Positions 1 to 8,309 of a stretch of DNA of 64,000 nucleotides are shown here, piece by piece. The stretch is from Microbacterium indicum DSM 19969 (lineage in GTDB: Bacteria > Actinomycetota > Actinomycetes > Actinomycetales > Microbacteriaceae). The translations under genes were made by a program, and so were the position numbers. Every line of letters starts with the position of its first letter. Position 1 is the first letter of the stretch. The stretch spans positions 62,001 to 126,000 of the forward strand of contig NZ_AULR01000005.1 of the NCBI RefSeq assembly GCF_000422385.1, in the 5' to 3' direction. The notes under the pieces were generated by a model. That model ran no database searches, was not told the origin of the DNA, and saw nothing but the letters and a program-made list of their open reading frames with translations.

Positions 1-1035
1 CACGGGGCGGCGTCGCTCCTGCCGGGCGAGCGGCGCCGGGCGTACGCGTGGTGGTTCGCGCTCGACGCCGCGGGCGCCGTCGCCGAGGTCGGCCTCGAGC
101 GCGCGTGGGTGCGGTCGAGGCGGCAGTGGACCTACGCCGAGGCGCAACGCGAGATCGACGCCGGGACGGCCCCACCTGAGGTCGCCCTCCTCGCCGACGT
201 CGGCCCGCTGCGGATCGCGCAGGAGGCGGCCCGCGGCGGCGCCAGCCTCGACACCCCCGAGGAGGAGGTCGTCGAGGTCGACGGCGGCTACCGCCTCACG
301 CGGCGAGCGCCTCTCGCCGTCGAGGACTGGAACGCGCAGGTCTCGCTCATGACGGGCATGGCCGCGGCCGACCTCATGCTCCGCGCGGGGGTCGGGATCC
401 TCCGCACCATGCCGCCGGCCGCCGAGGAGGCGCTCGCGGGGTTCCGCGCGACGACGCGCACGCTCGGGCGGCCGTGGGGCGACGACGTCGACTACGGCGC
501 GTACCTGCGTTCGCTCGACGCCGGCGACCCTGTGACCGCCGCGATCATGCAGGCCGCGACGAAGCTCTTCCGCGGCGCGGGCTACGAGCCGTTCGACGGA
601 TCCCCGCCCGCCGACCCCGAGCAGGCGGCGATCGCGGCGCCCTACGCGCACGCGACCGCTCCGCTGCGCCGCCTCGTCGACCGCTTCGTCCTCGCGATCT
701 GCGAGGCGGAGGCGAACGGCGCGGACATCCCCGCGTGGGCGCGCGGGGCGCTCGGGGAGCTGCCCGCCGTCATGCAGCGCTCGGGCCAGCTCGCGGGCCG
801 CCTCGAGTCGGGCGCGATCGACCGGATCGAGGCCGCCGTGCTCGCGGGCATGACGGGCGCGGAGCTCACGGCGGTCGTCATCGCCGAGACGAAGGGCGGC
901 GTGCGGGTGCAGGTGACCGATCCGTTCGTCAGCACGACGGCCCCGGGCCCCGCCGCCGTCGGCTCCGAGGTCCGCGTGCGGGTCGACGCGACCGACATCG
1001 CCGCCGGCACCGTCACCCTCTCGATCGTCGGGTGA
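1..1035 (+). CDS. RNase II/R-family exoribonuclease, 5'-truncated
   Basis: The open frame runs from the window edge to the stop at 1033-1035, so the N-terminus lies outside. The visible 344 codons read as the second half of an RNB-domain 3'-5' exoribonuclease. They include the segment SLLPGERRRAYAWWFALD at the edge, the helical region with LMTGMAAADLMLRAGVGILRTMP, and the conserved YAHATAPLRRLVDRFV motif (about codons 216-231), which in this family contributes to the catalytic region. A short C-terminal beta segment follows (VRVQVTDPFV), possibly a reduced S1-like domain. RNB enzymes degrade single-stranded RNA processively in the cytoplasm. The gene converges with the next one, with only nine bases between the two stops. 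Confidence 0.88.
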   Translation, partial: HGAASLLPGERRRAYAWWFALDAAGAVAEVGLERAWVRSRRQWTYAEAQREIDAGTAPPEVALLADVGPLRIAQEAARGGASLDTPEEEVVEVDGGYRLTRRAPLAVEDWNAQVSLMTGMAAADLMLRAGVGILRTMPPAAEEALAGFRATTRTLGRPWGDDVDYGAYLRSLDAGDPVTAAIMQAATKLFRGAGYEPFDGSPPADPEQAAIAAPYAHATAPLRRLVDRFVLAICEAEANGADIPAWARGALGELPAVMQRSGQLAGRLESGAIDRIEAAVLAGMTGAELTAVVIAETKGGVRVQVTDPFVSTTAPGPAAVGSEVRVRVDATDIAAGTVTLSIVG

Positions 1036-1044
1036 GGCGGCGCG

Positions 1045-2103
1045 CTACGCCCGGTCGATGTCGATCGCCGCGACGCCGTCGTCGCGCACGTGCACGTCGG
1101 CGACCATCGTGAAGTAGACGTCCTCGTCGATCGGGATGAGGCTGCCCGTGAAGTAGTCCTGCACAGTGAGGGTCACGTGCGCCGTGCCGCTCGCGGGGCT
1201 GACCTTCCAGCTGTCGCCGTCGGGGACGAGCTTCGTGCGCGGCATCGACGTGATCGACCACTCGATGTCGTCCTGCGCCCAGCCCCACGACGCGTCGTAC
1301 GAGAACGGGCAGCCGCTCGGCTGGAGGACGGCCTGCGTGGTGCAGGTGTCGGTGAGGTACTGCTCGACGCTGTTCTGCACGACGTCGCGGAGCTGATCCG
1401 TCGGCTCGGTCTGGACGTCGACGGAGACGACGCCCATCGGATCCTCGGCCGTCGCGGTCACGGGGTCGGCCGTCGTCGCGGCCGTGTCGACCGAGATCGC
1501 GTACGACCCCGGCGCGAAGACGAGCATCGAGACGGGATCGAGCCCGTTCGCGTCGACGCCGTCGGGCGAGATCTGCCGCTCGTCGACCTCGAAGTCGGCG
1601 ACCGAGAAGCGCCAGGATCCGCGCACCGTCAGGTCGATGACCGCGAGCGGGCTCGTCTCGAACGCCCACTCGGGCACGAGCCCCGCGCTCCCCGTCTGCT
1701 CGACCCGGAACGTCGTCTCGCCCGGGGACCCGTCGAGCGTGTAGGCGACCGTGACCTCGTGCACGCCGCCGTCGACCACCCGGTCCCGGGTCACCCGCAC
1801 GTCGTCGAACTCGCCCGTGAGCGTCGCGGACCGCAGGAGCACCTCCGATGCGCCCTCCTCGCCGATCCCGCGCAGCTCGGAGACCTCGGGGGCGACGCCG
1901 GGGATCGCGAGGGCCGCCGAGGCGTCGGCATCGGCGAGCGTCTCGACGTAGCGCTCGGCGAAGGCGCCCGCGCTCCAGAACTCCCTGTTCAGCGCGAGGA
2001 ACGACGCGCCGATCGCGGCGAAGGTCATGAGGAGGAGCAGGACGATGACGGCGAGGTCCCATCCCGCGCGGCGCCGCGGCGCGCCGGGGGAGGGGTGAGA
2101 CAT
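1045..2103 (-). CDS. Membrane-anchored protein of unknown function
   Basis: This 352-residue protein has one clear N-terminal membrane helix (about residues 16-38, WDLAVIVLLLLMTFAAIGASFLA preceded by arginines). A long polar region predicted to be extracytoplasmic follows, so it looks like a signal-anchored surface protein. The exported part contains beta-rich segments and two cysteines (near CTTQ and SGCPFSYD) that could form a disulfide. I recognise no catalytic motif or named family. It is monocistronic, convergent with the RNase gene and divergent from the Pif1-like helicase gene at 2179, which leaves 75 bases between the two starts for both promoters. The ATG start gives an ordinary charged N-terminus before the helix. 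Confidence 0.75.
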   Translation of the reverse strand: MSHPSPGAPRRRAGWDLAVIVLLLLMTFAAIGASFLALNREFWSAGAFAERYVETLADADASAALAIPGVAPEVSELRGIGEEGASEVLLRSATLTGEFDDVRVTRDRVVDGGVHEVTVAYTLDGSPGETTFRVEQTGSAGLVPEWAFETSPLAVIDLTVRGSWRFSVADFEVDERQISPDGVDANGLDPVSMLVFAPGSYAISVDTAATTADPVTATAEDPMGVVSVDVQTEPTDQLRDVVQNSVEQYLTDTCTTQAVLQPSGCPFSYDASWGWAQDDIEWSITSMPRTKLVPDGDSWKVSPASGTAHVTLTVQDYFTGSLIPIDEDVYFTMVADVHVRDDGVAAIDIDRA

Positions 2104-2178
2104 GCGGCAAGTCTAGGAACGCGATCGTGCGGATCCCCTGATCGCGCCGCGACCGTTGCCGAAACGTAGGATGGGCGG

Positions 2179-3555
2179 GTGCCCGCACCCTCCCTCTCCC
2201 CCGAGCAGGAGGCGCTGTTCCGGCTCATCGAAGACACGCAGGAGCACGTCTTCGTCACGGGCCGCGCCGGGACGGGCAAGTCGACGCTGCTGCGCCACCT
2301 CACGTGGAACACGAAGAAGCAGATCGCGATCTGCGCCCCCACGGGCGTCGCGTCGCTCAACGTCGAGGGCCAGACGATCCACTCGCTGTTCAAGCTGCCC
2401 ATCGGCCTCATCGCCGACAGCGACATCGACCAGTCGGGCGACACCCGCAAACTCCTGAACGCGATCGACACCCTCGTCATCGACGAGATCTCGATGGTCA
2501 ACGCCGACCTCATGGACGCGATCGACCGATCGCTCCGCCAGGCGCGCGCTCGGCGCCGCGAGCCCTTCGGCGGCGTGCAGATCGTCATGTTCGGCGACCC
2601 CTACCAGCTCGCCCCCGTCCCGCCGCGCGGCGACGAGCGCCGCTACGTCGACGACCACTACCGCTCGTTCTGGTTCTTCGACGCGAAGGTCTGGGCAGGA
2701 GAGGGATCCGGCGACGGCCTCATCGAGATGGGCCGCCACGGCGCCGAGCTGCACATCCGCGAGCTCACGCAGATCCACCGCCAGGCCGACGACGGCTTCA
2801 AGACCATGCTGAACGCCGTGCGGTACGGCCGCGTGACGAAGGACATCGCCGACCGGCTCAACGAGGCGGGCGCGCGCACGCCCCCGGCCGACCTCGCCGA
2901 CCCGATCATCACGCTCGCGACGCGCAACGACCGCGTCAACGCGATCAACGCGCGCCACCTCGCCGAGCTGCCGGGCAAGGTGCAGACCGCCGTCGCCGAG
3001 GTGTCGGGCGACTTCGGCCGCGGCGACGCGTACCCCGCCGACGAGAACCTCGAGCTGAAGATCGGCGCGCAGGTGATGTTCCTCCGCAACGACGCCGGCG
3101 CCGGAGAGGACGGGCCGCGCTGGGTCAACGGCACGATCGGCACCGTGACGCGGATCCTCGGCGACACCGTGCGCGTCGACGTCGAGGGCGAGGAGCACGA
3201 CGTCGAGCCCGTCGTGTGGGAGAAGTACCGCTACTCCTACGACCCCTTCCAGAAGAAGCTCTCGCGCGACATCGCGGCCGAGTTCACGCAGTTCCCCCTG
3301 CGCCTCGCGTGGGCCGTCACGATCCACAAGTCGCAGGGCAAGACCTACGATCGGGCCGTCGTCGACCTGGGACCCGGCGCCTTCGCGCCCGGGCAGACCT
3401 ACGTCGCGCTCTCGCGGCTCACCTCGCTCGAGGGGCTCTACCTGTCGCGCCCCCTGCGCCCGAGCGACATCCGCGTCGACGAGGACGTCCGCCGCTTCAT
3501 GAAGGGTGCCTGGGAGCGGCAGGGCGAATCCATGCGGATCAGCTCGCCCGAATAG
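2179..3555 (+). CDS. Pif1/RecD-like SF1 DNA helicase
   Basis: The 458-residue protein is a superfamily 1B helicase of the Pif1/RecD2-like group. Visible motifs in order are Walker A GRAGTGKST (about residues 31-39), TGVASLNVEGQTIHSLF (motif Ia), VIDEISMVNADLMDAID (Walker B), VMFGDPYQLAPV (motif III), a central barrel-like insert, and WAVTIHKSQGKTYDRAVVDLG with YVALSRLTSLEGLYL (motifs V-VI) near the C-terminus. Family members unwind DNA 5'-3' with ATP and act on replication, recombination or G-quadruplex substrates; the physiological substrate here is unknown. The start is GTG at 2179. It lacks the extra N-terminal domains of RecD2, so it is a compact form. Confidence 0.88.
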   Translation: MPAPSLSPEQEALFRLIEDTQEHVFVTGRAGTGKSTLLRHLTWNTKKQIAICAPTGVASLNVEGQTIHSLFKLPIGLIADSDIDQSGDTRKLLNAIDTLVIDEISMVNADLMDAIDRSLRQARARRREPFGGVQIVMFGDPYQLAPVPPRGDERRYVDDHYRSFWFFDAKVWAGEGSGDGLIEMGRHGAELHIRELTQIHRQADDGFKTMLNAVRYGRVTKDIADRLNEAGARTPPADLADPIITLATRNDRVNAINARHLAELPGKVQTAVAEVSGDFGRGDAYPADENLELKIGAQVMFLRNDAGAGEDGPRWVNGTIGTVTRILGDTVRVDVEGEEHDVEPVVWEKYRYSYDPFQKKLSRDIAAEFTQFPLRLAWAVTIHKSQGKTYDRAVVDLGPGAFAPGQTYVALSRLTSLEGLYLSRPLRPSDIRVDEDVRRFMKGAWERQGESMRISSPE

Positions 3556-3588
3556 ACTCGTCCGCAGTCTGTCTGATCTGGGGGTTCC

Positions 3589-4806
3589 ATGCGCTTCTCG
3601 CTCCGTCGTCGTCGCACCGCGGCGGCCGCCGCCATCGGAGTCGCCGCTCTGCTCCTGAGCGCCTGCACGGGATCGAACCCGTCCCCGTCCGAGATCGAGG
3701 ATCCGCTCCCCGACGACATCGCGACGCAGCTCCAGGACACCGCGACCCACGGCATGGCCGCGGGCGGCGCCTCGGGCGCGATCGTCGGCGTCTGGGTCCC
3801 CGGCGTCGGCGACTGGACGGCGGGCATCGGCGACGGCATCTCGACCGACATGACGTTCCGCGCCGGCCAGATCACCCGATCCATGACCTGCGACGTGCTC
3901 TACGCGCTCGACCGCAAGGGCACCGTCTCGCTCGACGACGCCGTGACCGACTACATCCCCTCGGTGCCGCAGCTGAGCGAGGTCACCCTCGTCGAGCTGT
4001 GCGACGGCACCTCGGGCGTCGCGTCGTCGCTTCCGCGCATGTGGGGCGAGGTCCTCTCGAACCCCGACCGCGACTGGGAGCCGCGCGAGTTCGCCTCGGG
4101 CGGGCTCGGCGGATCCCTCGGCGACGGCGAGAGCTGGGCCGACTCCGACACCGCCTTCGACCTGCTCGGCATCGCGCTCTCGAACGCGGCGCACGAGAGC
4201 TACGCCGACCTCGTGCAGCAGTACGTCGCCGACGCCGCGGGTCTCGAGCAGACACGGATCCCCGCCGACACCCCCGCCGCCGCGGGCTCGAATGCGATGC
4301 CGGGCTATTACACGAGCTCGTCGCAGCAGCAGGCGGGCTGCACCGAGTCGACCGAGTACACGAAGATCTCCCCGAGCTACGGCTTCGCCGACAGCAGCGC
4401 CGTCTCGACGCTCACCGACCTGCGCGACTACGTGAGCGACCTCGCGGGCTCGGCCGGCTCGTCCGACGACCTCGCCGCGCGCTGGGCGTCGTCGCTCCCG
4501 ACGTCGTCCGACGGCGACCAGTGGATCCGCGCCGCCGGCGGCGACATCCTCTACGGCCCCATGCTGGGGCAGGAGGGCTCGATCCTCGGATACTCGACGG
4601 CCGCGTACAGCGACGTCGACAGCGGGCTGACGGTCGTCGTCGCGCTGAACGACTCGGCGGGCGGGGGCGCGCTCGCGGGCGCGATCGCGCGCGAGCTGGC
4701 GGCCGTCGCGGCGACGGCCCCGGCCGACACCCCCGCGTCGCTGCCGTGGACGGCGGAGCAGGCCCGCTCGGCGGTCGACGCCGCGGCGGTCTGCCCCATC
4801 AGCTGA
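3589..4806 (+). CDS. Lipoprotein with beta-lactamase/DD-peptidase fold, catalytic residues lost
   Basis: The 405-residue product has a lipoprotein signal peptide (lipobox LLSAC, Cys26). The rest aligns by eye with the serine beta-lactamase-like family: FRAGQITRSMTCDVLYALDRKGTVSLDDAVTDYIP corresponds to the family's FRIGSVTK...LDDPV..YLP block. The catalytic SxxK is replaced by Q94-I-T-R97. The YxN motif position reads D185-S-D187. The third motif position reads GQEG (about 327-330) rather than a Lys/His-x-Gly box. All three catalytic motifs are therefore gone while the flanking fold signature remains, suggesting a non-enzymatic cell-envelope binding protein. It starts 33 bases after the helicase gene and converges with the CtaG gene. 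Confidence 0.8.
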   Translation: MRFSLRRRRTAAAAAIGVAALLLSACTGSNPSPSEIEDPLPDDIATQLQDTATHGMAAGGASGAIVGVWVPGVGDWTAGIGDGISTDMTFRAGQITRSMTCDVLYALDRKGTVSLDDAVTDYIPSVPQLSEVTLVELCDGTSGVASSLPRMWGEVLSNPDRDWEPREFASGGLGGSLGDGESWADSDTAFDLLGIALSNAAHESYADLVQQYVADAAGLEQTRIPADTPAAAGSNAMPGYYTSSSQQQAGCTESTEYTKISPSYGFADSSAVSTLTDLRDYVSDLAGSAGSSDDLAARWASSLPTSSDGDQWIRAAGGDILYGPMLGQEGSILGYSTAAYSDVDSGLTVVVALNDSAGGGALAGAIARELAAVAATAPADTPASLPWTAEQARSAVDAAAVCPIS

Positions 4807-4819
4807 CGCGCGCGTCGCC

Positions 4820-6793
4820 TCAGAGGCCGCGACGGGCGTCGCGCTCGGCGAGCGCGGCGAGGCGCGCGTTGTACTCCGCGAGCTCGGCGTCGCCCGTGCG
4901 GTCCGCGGCGCGGTCGTGGCGCTTCTGCTCCCGGCGGTCCGAGCGCGACCACTGGATCGCGACCGTGATCGCGGTGATGACGGTCGGGATCTCGCCGATC
5001 GACCATGCGATCCCGCCGCCCGTGTACTGATCCTCGAGGGGCGTCGGGCCCCAGTCGCGCCCCATCGCGCCGAACCACTCGGCGACCATGAGGCCGTCCT
5101 GGCTCATGATCGCGATGCCGAAGAACGCGTGCATCGCCATCGTCACGATGAGCGTCACGAGGCGCCCGGCGTACGGCATGCGGTAGGGAACGGGGTCGGC
5201 TCCCGTGAGCGAGAGCACGAAGAGGTACCCCGTGACGAGGAAGTGGACGACCATCCACTCGTGCCAGAGGTGGTCGTACATCACGAGCCGGAAGATGTCG
5301 GTGAAGTAGAACACCCACAGCGAGCCGACGAACAGGAGCGCCGCGACGATCGGGTTCGTCAGGACCTTCGCGACGGGGTTGTGCACGATCCAGAGGATCC
5401 ACTCGCGGCCGCCCCGGGTGCCGTCGTCGCGCCGCGCGATGGCGCGGGCCGCGAGCGTGACGGGGGATCCCGGAACGAGCATGAGCGGGATCGCCATCGT
5501 CAGGAGCATGTGCAGCAGCATGTGGATGCTGAAGAGCGTGTGCCCGTAGGCGTTGAGGGGGCCGCTCGTCACCCACGCGAGGACGAGCATGCCGAGCACC
5601 CAGAGCACCGTGCGGTGGACGGGCCAGCGGTCGCCGCGCTTCGCGAGCCGCCTGACGCCCAGGAGGTAGAACACGATCGCGAAGCCGCACACGAGGAGCC
5701 AGAGCGGATCGATGTCCCACTCCGTGAGGAAGCGCAGGGGCGTGAGCTCGGGAGGCAGCGGCACCTCGGTGAGGATCTCGGCCGGCGTCTGGCGCACGGG
5801 AGGGACCTCGTTGACCGGAGGGGCCGAGCGCGCGAGCGCCGCGGCGGCTCCCATCGCGATGCCCATGAACGCGAGCTCGAGGACGAGCACGGCCCAGAAG
5901 ACCGCGTTCCGCTCGCCGCTGCGCGGGATGAGGGATCGCCGGTACCAGGCGCCGAGCGCGCCCATCGCGACGAGCATGACGACCTTGATCAGCAGCACGA
6001 CGCCGTAGGCCGTCGTGACGAGCTGGACCGGATCGGCGATCGACGACGTCGAGCGCAGGACCCCCGAGAACGCGACGACGACGAACATCGCGAGCGCGAG
6101 CGACGAGTAGCGCTCGAGCACGACGCGCGCCCGGTCGCCGTCGAGGGACGACCGGATGATCGCGAGCGCCAGGAGGCCGCCGAGCCAGATCGCCGCCCCG
6201 ATGACGTGGAGCGCGAGCGAGGTCACGACGACGTTGTGGTCGGCGAGGTCGCCCGAGTGCCCCTGCGTCGCCATCGGCACGAGGCTCGCGACCGCGAGGA
6301 CGCCCGTCACGAGGGTCGGGATCCATCCCCGCACCGCGAAGGCCAGCACCGTGACGACCGCGCCCGCGATCGTCTGGATCAGCCAGGCCGTGCCGAGCTC
6401 CGTGCCCGTGAGGAAGGACCCGAACTGATCGCCGAACTCGCTCGACGCCGAGACCTGCGGGTTGAAGCTCGAGAGGTAGTTGAAGTACGCCGTGACGCCG
6501 CTCGCGACCGTGAACACCGCGGCGCCGATCGAGGCGACGTCGAGCGTGCGGTCGAAGGCCTTCTCGCCGGGCTTCAGGGCGAAGACCGCGAGCACGATCG
6601 GGCCGACCATCACGGATCCGCCCACGTTGACGAACATCTTCGCGACGGGGAGGCCCCAGCGGACGACGGGGCCCGGGTCCTGCAGCGCGAGGGGCGATGC
6701 ACCCCCGGCGATCTCGAGCGAGACGACGAGCGCCGCGATGCTCGCGACGAGCAGCACGACGGGCCCGACGGCCCGCAGCAGGCGGGGATTCAC
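4820..6793 (-). CDS. CopD-CtaG fusion membrane protein (cytochrome oxidase assembly/copper)
   Basis: From the GTG at 6793 the protein is 657 residues. The upstream extension of the frame lacks membrane character, so this start is preferred. The N-terminal half (about residues 1-310) has the helix pattern of CopD-type copper-resistance proteins, including LADHNVVVTSLALHVIGAAIWLGGLLAL. The C-terminal half is a CtaG_Caa3-type domain with HMLLHMLLTMAIPLMLVPGSPVTLAARAI and several further helices, ending in a basic cytoplasmic tail. The fusion is common in actinobacteria. CtaG-type proteins help deliver copper to the Cu-B site of caa3 oxidase and CopD moves copper across the membrane. It stands alone between a convergent lipoprotein gene and hup. 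Confidence 0.88.
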   Translation of the reverse strand: MNPRLLRAVGPVVLLVASIAALVVSLEIAGGASPLALQDPGPVVRWGLPVAKMFVNVGGSVMVGPIVLAVFALKPGEKAFDRTLDVASIGAAVFTVASGVTAYFNYLSSFNPQVSASSEFGDQFGSFLTGTELGTAWLIQTIAGAVVTVLAFAVRGWIPTLVTGVLAVASLVPMATQGHSGDLADHNVVVTSLALHVIGAAIWLGGLLALAIIRSSLDGDRARVVLERYSSLALAMFVVVAFSGVLRSTSSIADPVQLVTTAYGVVLLIKVVMLVAMGALGAWYRRSLIPRSGERNAVFWAVLVLELAFMGIAMGAAAALARSAPPVNEVPPVRQTPAEILTEVPLPPELTPLRFLTEWDIDPLWLLVCGFAIVFYLLGVRRLAKRGDRWPVHRTVLWVLGMLVLAWVTSGPLNAYGHTLFSIHMLLHMLLTMAIPLMLVPGSPVTLAARAIARRDDGTRGGREWILWIVHNPVAKVLTNPIVAALLFVGSLWVFYFTDIFRLVMYDHLWHEWMVVHFLVTGYLFVLSLTGADPVPYRMPYAGRLVTLIVTMAMHAFFGIAIMSQDGLMVAEWFGAMGRDWGPTPLEDQYTGGGIAWSIGEIPTVITAITVAIQWSRSDRREQKRHDRAADRTGDAELAEYNARLAALAERDARRGL

Positions 6794-6835
6794 GCCCTCC
6801 ACCCTATTTCTCGGCGCCTGAACGCCGGATACGCG

Positions 6836-6869
6836 TCGAGGCGCTCGCCCCGGAGGGCGAGCGCCTCGA
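6836..6869 (-). terminator. Hairpin after hup
   Basis: A perfect 15-bp stem (6836-6850 with 6855-6869) with a 4-base loop lies 18 bases past the hup stop codon. No U-run follows on the minus strand, so it would be a U-less hairpin terminator as often seen in GC-rich actinobacteria. Confidence 0.65.
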
Positions 6870-6887
6870 AGAGACGACGTCGTCTGA

Positions 6888-7175
6888 TTACTTGACGGCG
6901 GCCTTGAGCTTCGAGCCCGCGGTGACCTTGACGCGCTTGCCCGCGGGGATCGCGATCTCGGCGCCGGTCTGGGGGTTGCGGCCCGTGCGGGCGGCGGTCT
7001 CGACCTGCTCGAAGGCGATCCAGCCGGGGATCGAGACCTTCGAACCCTTGGCGACGGCGTCGGACACGGTGGCGAAGAGCGCGTCGAGGACACCCGAAAC
7101 GGTGGCCTGGCTCTGGCCCGTGGCGCTCGCGATGCTGGCGACGAGCTCGGTCTTGGTGATGTTCTTGTCGGCCAT
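6888..7175 (-). CDS. hup: DNA-binding protein HU
   Basis: From the ATG at 7175 the product is 95 residues, the normal length for a single-domain HU: MADKNITKTELVASIASATG at the start and the DNA-binding arm GRNPQTGAEIAIPAGKRVKV near the end. HU is a dimeric nucleoid protein that bends DNA non-specifically. A GGAGGAA ribosome binding site lies just upstream (7182-7188 on the plus strand), which favours this start over the longer in-frame ATG. It lacks the long basic Lys/Ala tail of mycobacterial and streptomycete HupB/HupS. The gene is monocistronic, with its own hairpin terminator. Confidence 0.95.
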   Translation of the reverse strand: MADKNITKTELVASIASATGQSQATVSGVLDALFATVSDAVAKGSKVSIPGWIAFEQVETAARTGRNPQTGAEIAIPAGKRVKVTAGSKLKAAVK

Positions 7176-7437
7176 TGGTCTTCCTCCAGCGGCGCGGGGC
7201 ACCGCAGCGATTCAGTGGACCGAGGGTGTTCCCTCGGGTGGTCGTTCGACCGTGCACCAAGCTAGCCGCTCGCCGCGGTTTTCCGCGTATTTCCGCGGTT
7301 CTCGGCCGAATCGACGCGGCGTGTCGCCCCGGATTTCGCCCGCGGCGGACAGATCGGGGCCGAACGCGACCCCCGGAGACGCCGGAAGGCGGATCCCGCA
7401 GGAGCAGGATCCGCCTTCCGGATGCGTCGAGGTCAGC
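7176..7437. other. Intergenic stretch between hup and rpsN
   Basis: These 262 bases hold the hup ribosome binding site and presumably its promoter, then the rpsN hairpin. No convincing gene was seen in either strand. Confidence 0.5.
7382..7421 (-). terminator. Hairpin after rpsN
   Basis: Arms of 15 bases (7382-7396 and 7407-7421) are perfectly complementary around a 10-base loop, starting 16 bases past the rpsN stop. It probably ends the rpmB-rpmG-rpsN transcript. No U-run is present. Confidence 0.65.
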
Positions 7438-7743
7438 TCACCAGGACGACTTGGTGATGCCGGGCAGCTCGCCGCGGTGCGCCATGTCGCGGAAGCGGAC
7501 GCGCGAGACGCCGAACTTCGTCAGGACGCCGCGGGGGCGGCCGTCGATGACGTCGCGCGAGCGGACGCGGACGGGCGACGCGTTGCGCGGCAGCTTCTGC
7601 AGCGCGACGCGGGCGGCCTCGCGCTCCTCGTCGGACGCGTTCTCGTTGACGAGCGTCTTCTTCAGCTCGAGACGCTTCTCGTTGTAGCGGGCGACGACAG
7701 CCTTGCGCTGCTCGTTGCGCGCGATCTTGCTCTTCTTAGCCAT
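7438..7743 (-). CDS. rpsN: 30S ribosomal protein S14, zinc-free form
   Basis: The product is 101 residues, the length of the long, cysteine-free S14 class. It starts [14 protein letters not shown] and ends in the conserved [24 protein letters not shown]. The CxxC...CxxC zinc ribbon of the 61-residue class is absent. S14 binds 16S rRNA in the small-subunit head and is needed late in 30S assembly. It is the last gene of rpmB-rpmG-rpsN, three bases after rpmG. In actinobacteria such C-minus genes are often zinc-regulated paralogues, but no Zur-like palindrome is visible upstream of this operon, so these may be ordinary working copies. Confidence 0.96.
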   Translation of the reverse strand: MAKKSKIARNEQRKAVVARYNEKRLELKKTLVNENASDEEREAARVALQKLPRNASPVRVRSRDVIDGRPRGVLTKFGVSRVRFRDMAHRGELPGITKSSW

Positions 7744-7746
7744 GGA

Positions 7747-7917
7747 TCAACGCTCCTCTCGGAATTCGACGTGCTTGCGGACCACCGGGTCGTACTTCTT
7801 GAGCACGAGGCGGTCGGGGTTGTTGCGACGGTTCTTCTTGGTCACGTAGGTGTAACCGGTGCCCGCCGTCGAACGGAGCTTGATGATCGGACGGACGTCC
7901 TGCGACTTCTTAGCCAT
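7747..7917 (-). CDS. rpmG: 50S ribosomal protein L33, zinc-free form
   Basis: The 56-residue protein reads [20 protein letters not shown], then [20 protein letters not shown], then [15 protein letters not shown]. It is a complete L33 without the two CxxC pairs of the zinc-binding form. L33 is a small surface protein of the large subunit near the E site. Its ATG overlaps the rpmB stop by one base (TGATG), which indicates translational coupling, and rpsN follows after three bases. The longer open frame upstream is only the continuation through rpmB in another frame. Confidence 0.96.
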   Translation of the reverse strand: MAKKSQDVRPIIKLRSTAGTGYTYVTKKNRRNNPDRLVLKKYDPVVRKHVEFREER

Positions 7918-8153
7918 CAGATCTTCACACCCTTCGCGAGCAGGTCCTTCACGACCGAGTCGATGCCGCGGGCGTCGATGACCTTGATGCCCTTGGCCGA
8001 GACCGTCAGCGTGACCTTGCGGCCGAGCGACGGGACGAAGTACGTCTTCTTCTGCACGTTCGGGTCGAAGCGACGCTTGGTGCGTCGGTTCGAGTGCGAG
8101 ACGTTGTGACCGAAGCCGGGGGTGGCTCCCGTCACCTGGCACACAGCAGCCAT
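7917..8153 (-). CDS. rpmB: 50S ribosomal protein L28
   Basis: The 78-residue product has the L28 signature [20 protein letters not shown] at the start and [19 protein letters not shown] towards the end. Only the single N-terminal cysteine is present, so it cannot form the four-cysteine zinc site of the other class. L28 is a large-subunit protein involved in 70S assembly. A strong GAAGGAGAG ribosome binding site precedes the ATG. It leads the rpmB-rpmG-rpsN operon. The region upstream (8154-8309) contains a short GC hairpin at about 8228-8240 and no Zur-type palindrome. Confidence 0.95.
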   Translation of the reverse strand: MAAVCQVTGATPGFGHNVSHSNRRTKRRFDPNVQKKTYFVPSLGRKVTLTVSAKGIKVIDARGIDSVVKDLLAKGVKI

Positions 8154-8309
8154 GTTTCACTCTCCTTCAATACCGTGGCCCGCGACGGGGCCACCCAAGA
8201 TCTCTTGTCTGCGCCCCGCTCTCCCCGCCCGTGACGGGCTGTGTTCAGGGGAGTGAGGCACGGTCTGTGCACAGGAGTGCGCACAGCCAAAGAGCGAGTC
8301 TACCAGACG

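Noticed and set aside
2113-4194. A 693-codon open frame opposite the Pif1-like helicase gene
   Set aside because: It is antisense to a gene with complete helicase motifs, and its translation is repetitive Arg/Val/Asp/Glu without domains.
8154-8309. Possible Zur box or second promoter element upstream of rpmB
   Set aside because: Only a short GC hairpin was found; no TGA..TCA palindrome resembling the two good sites.
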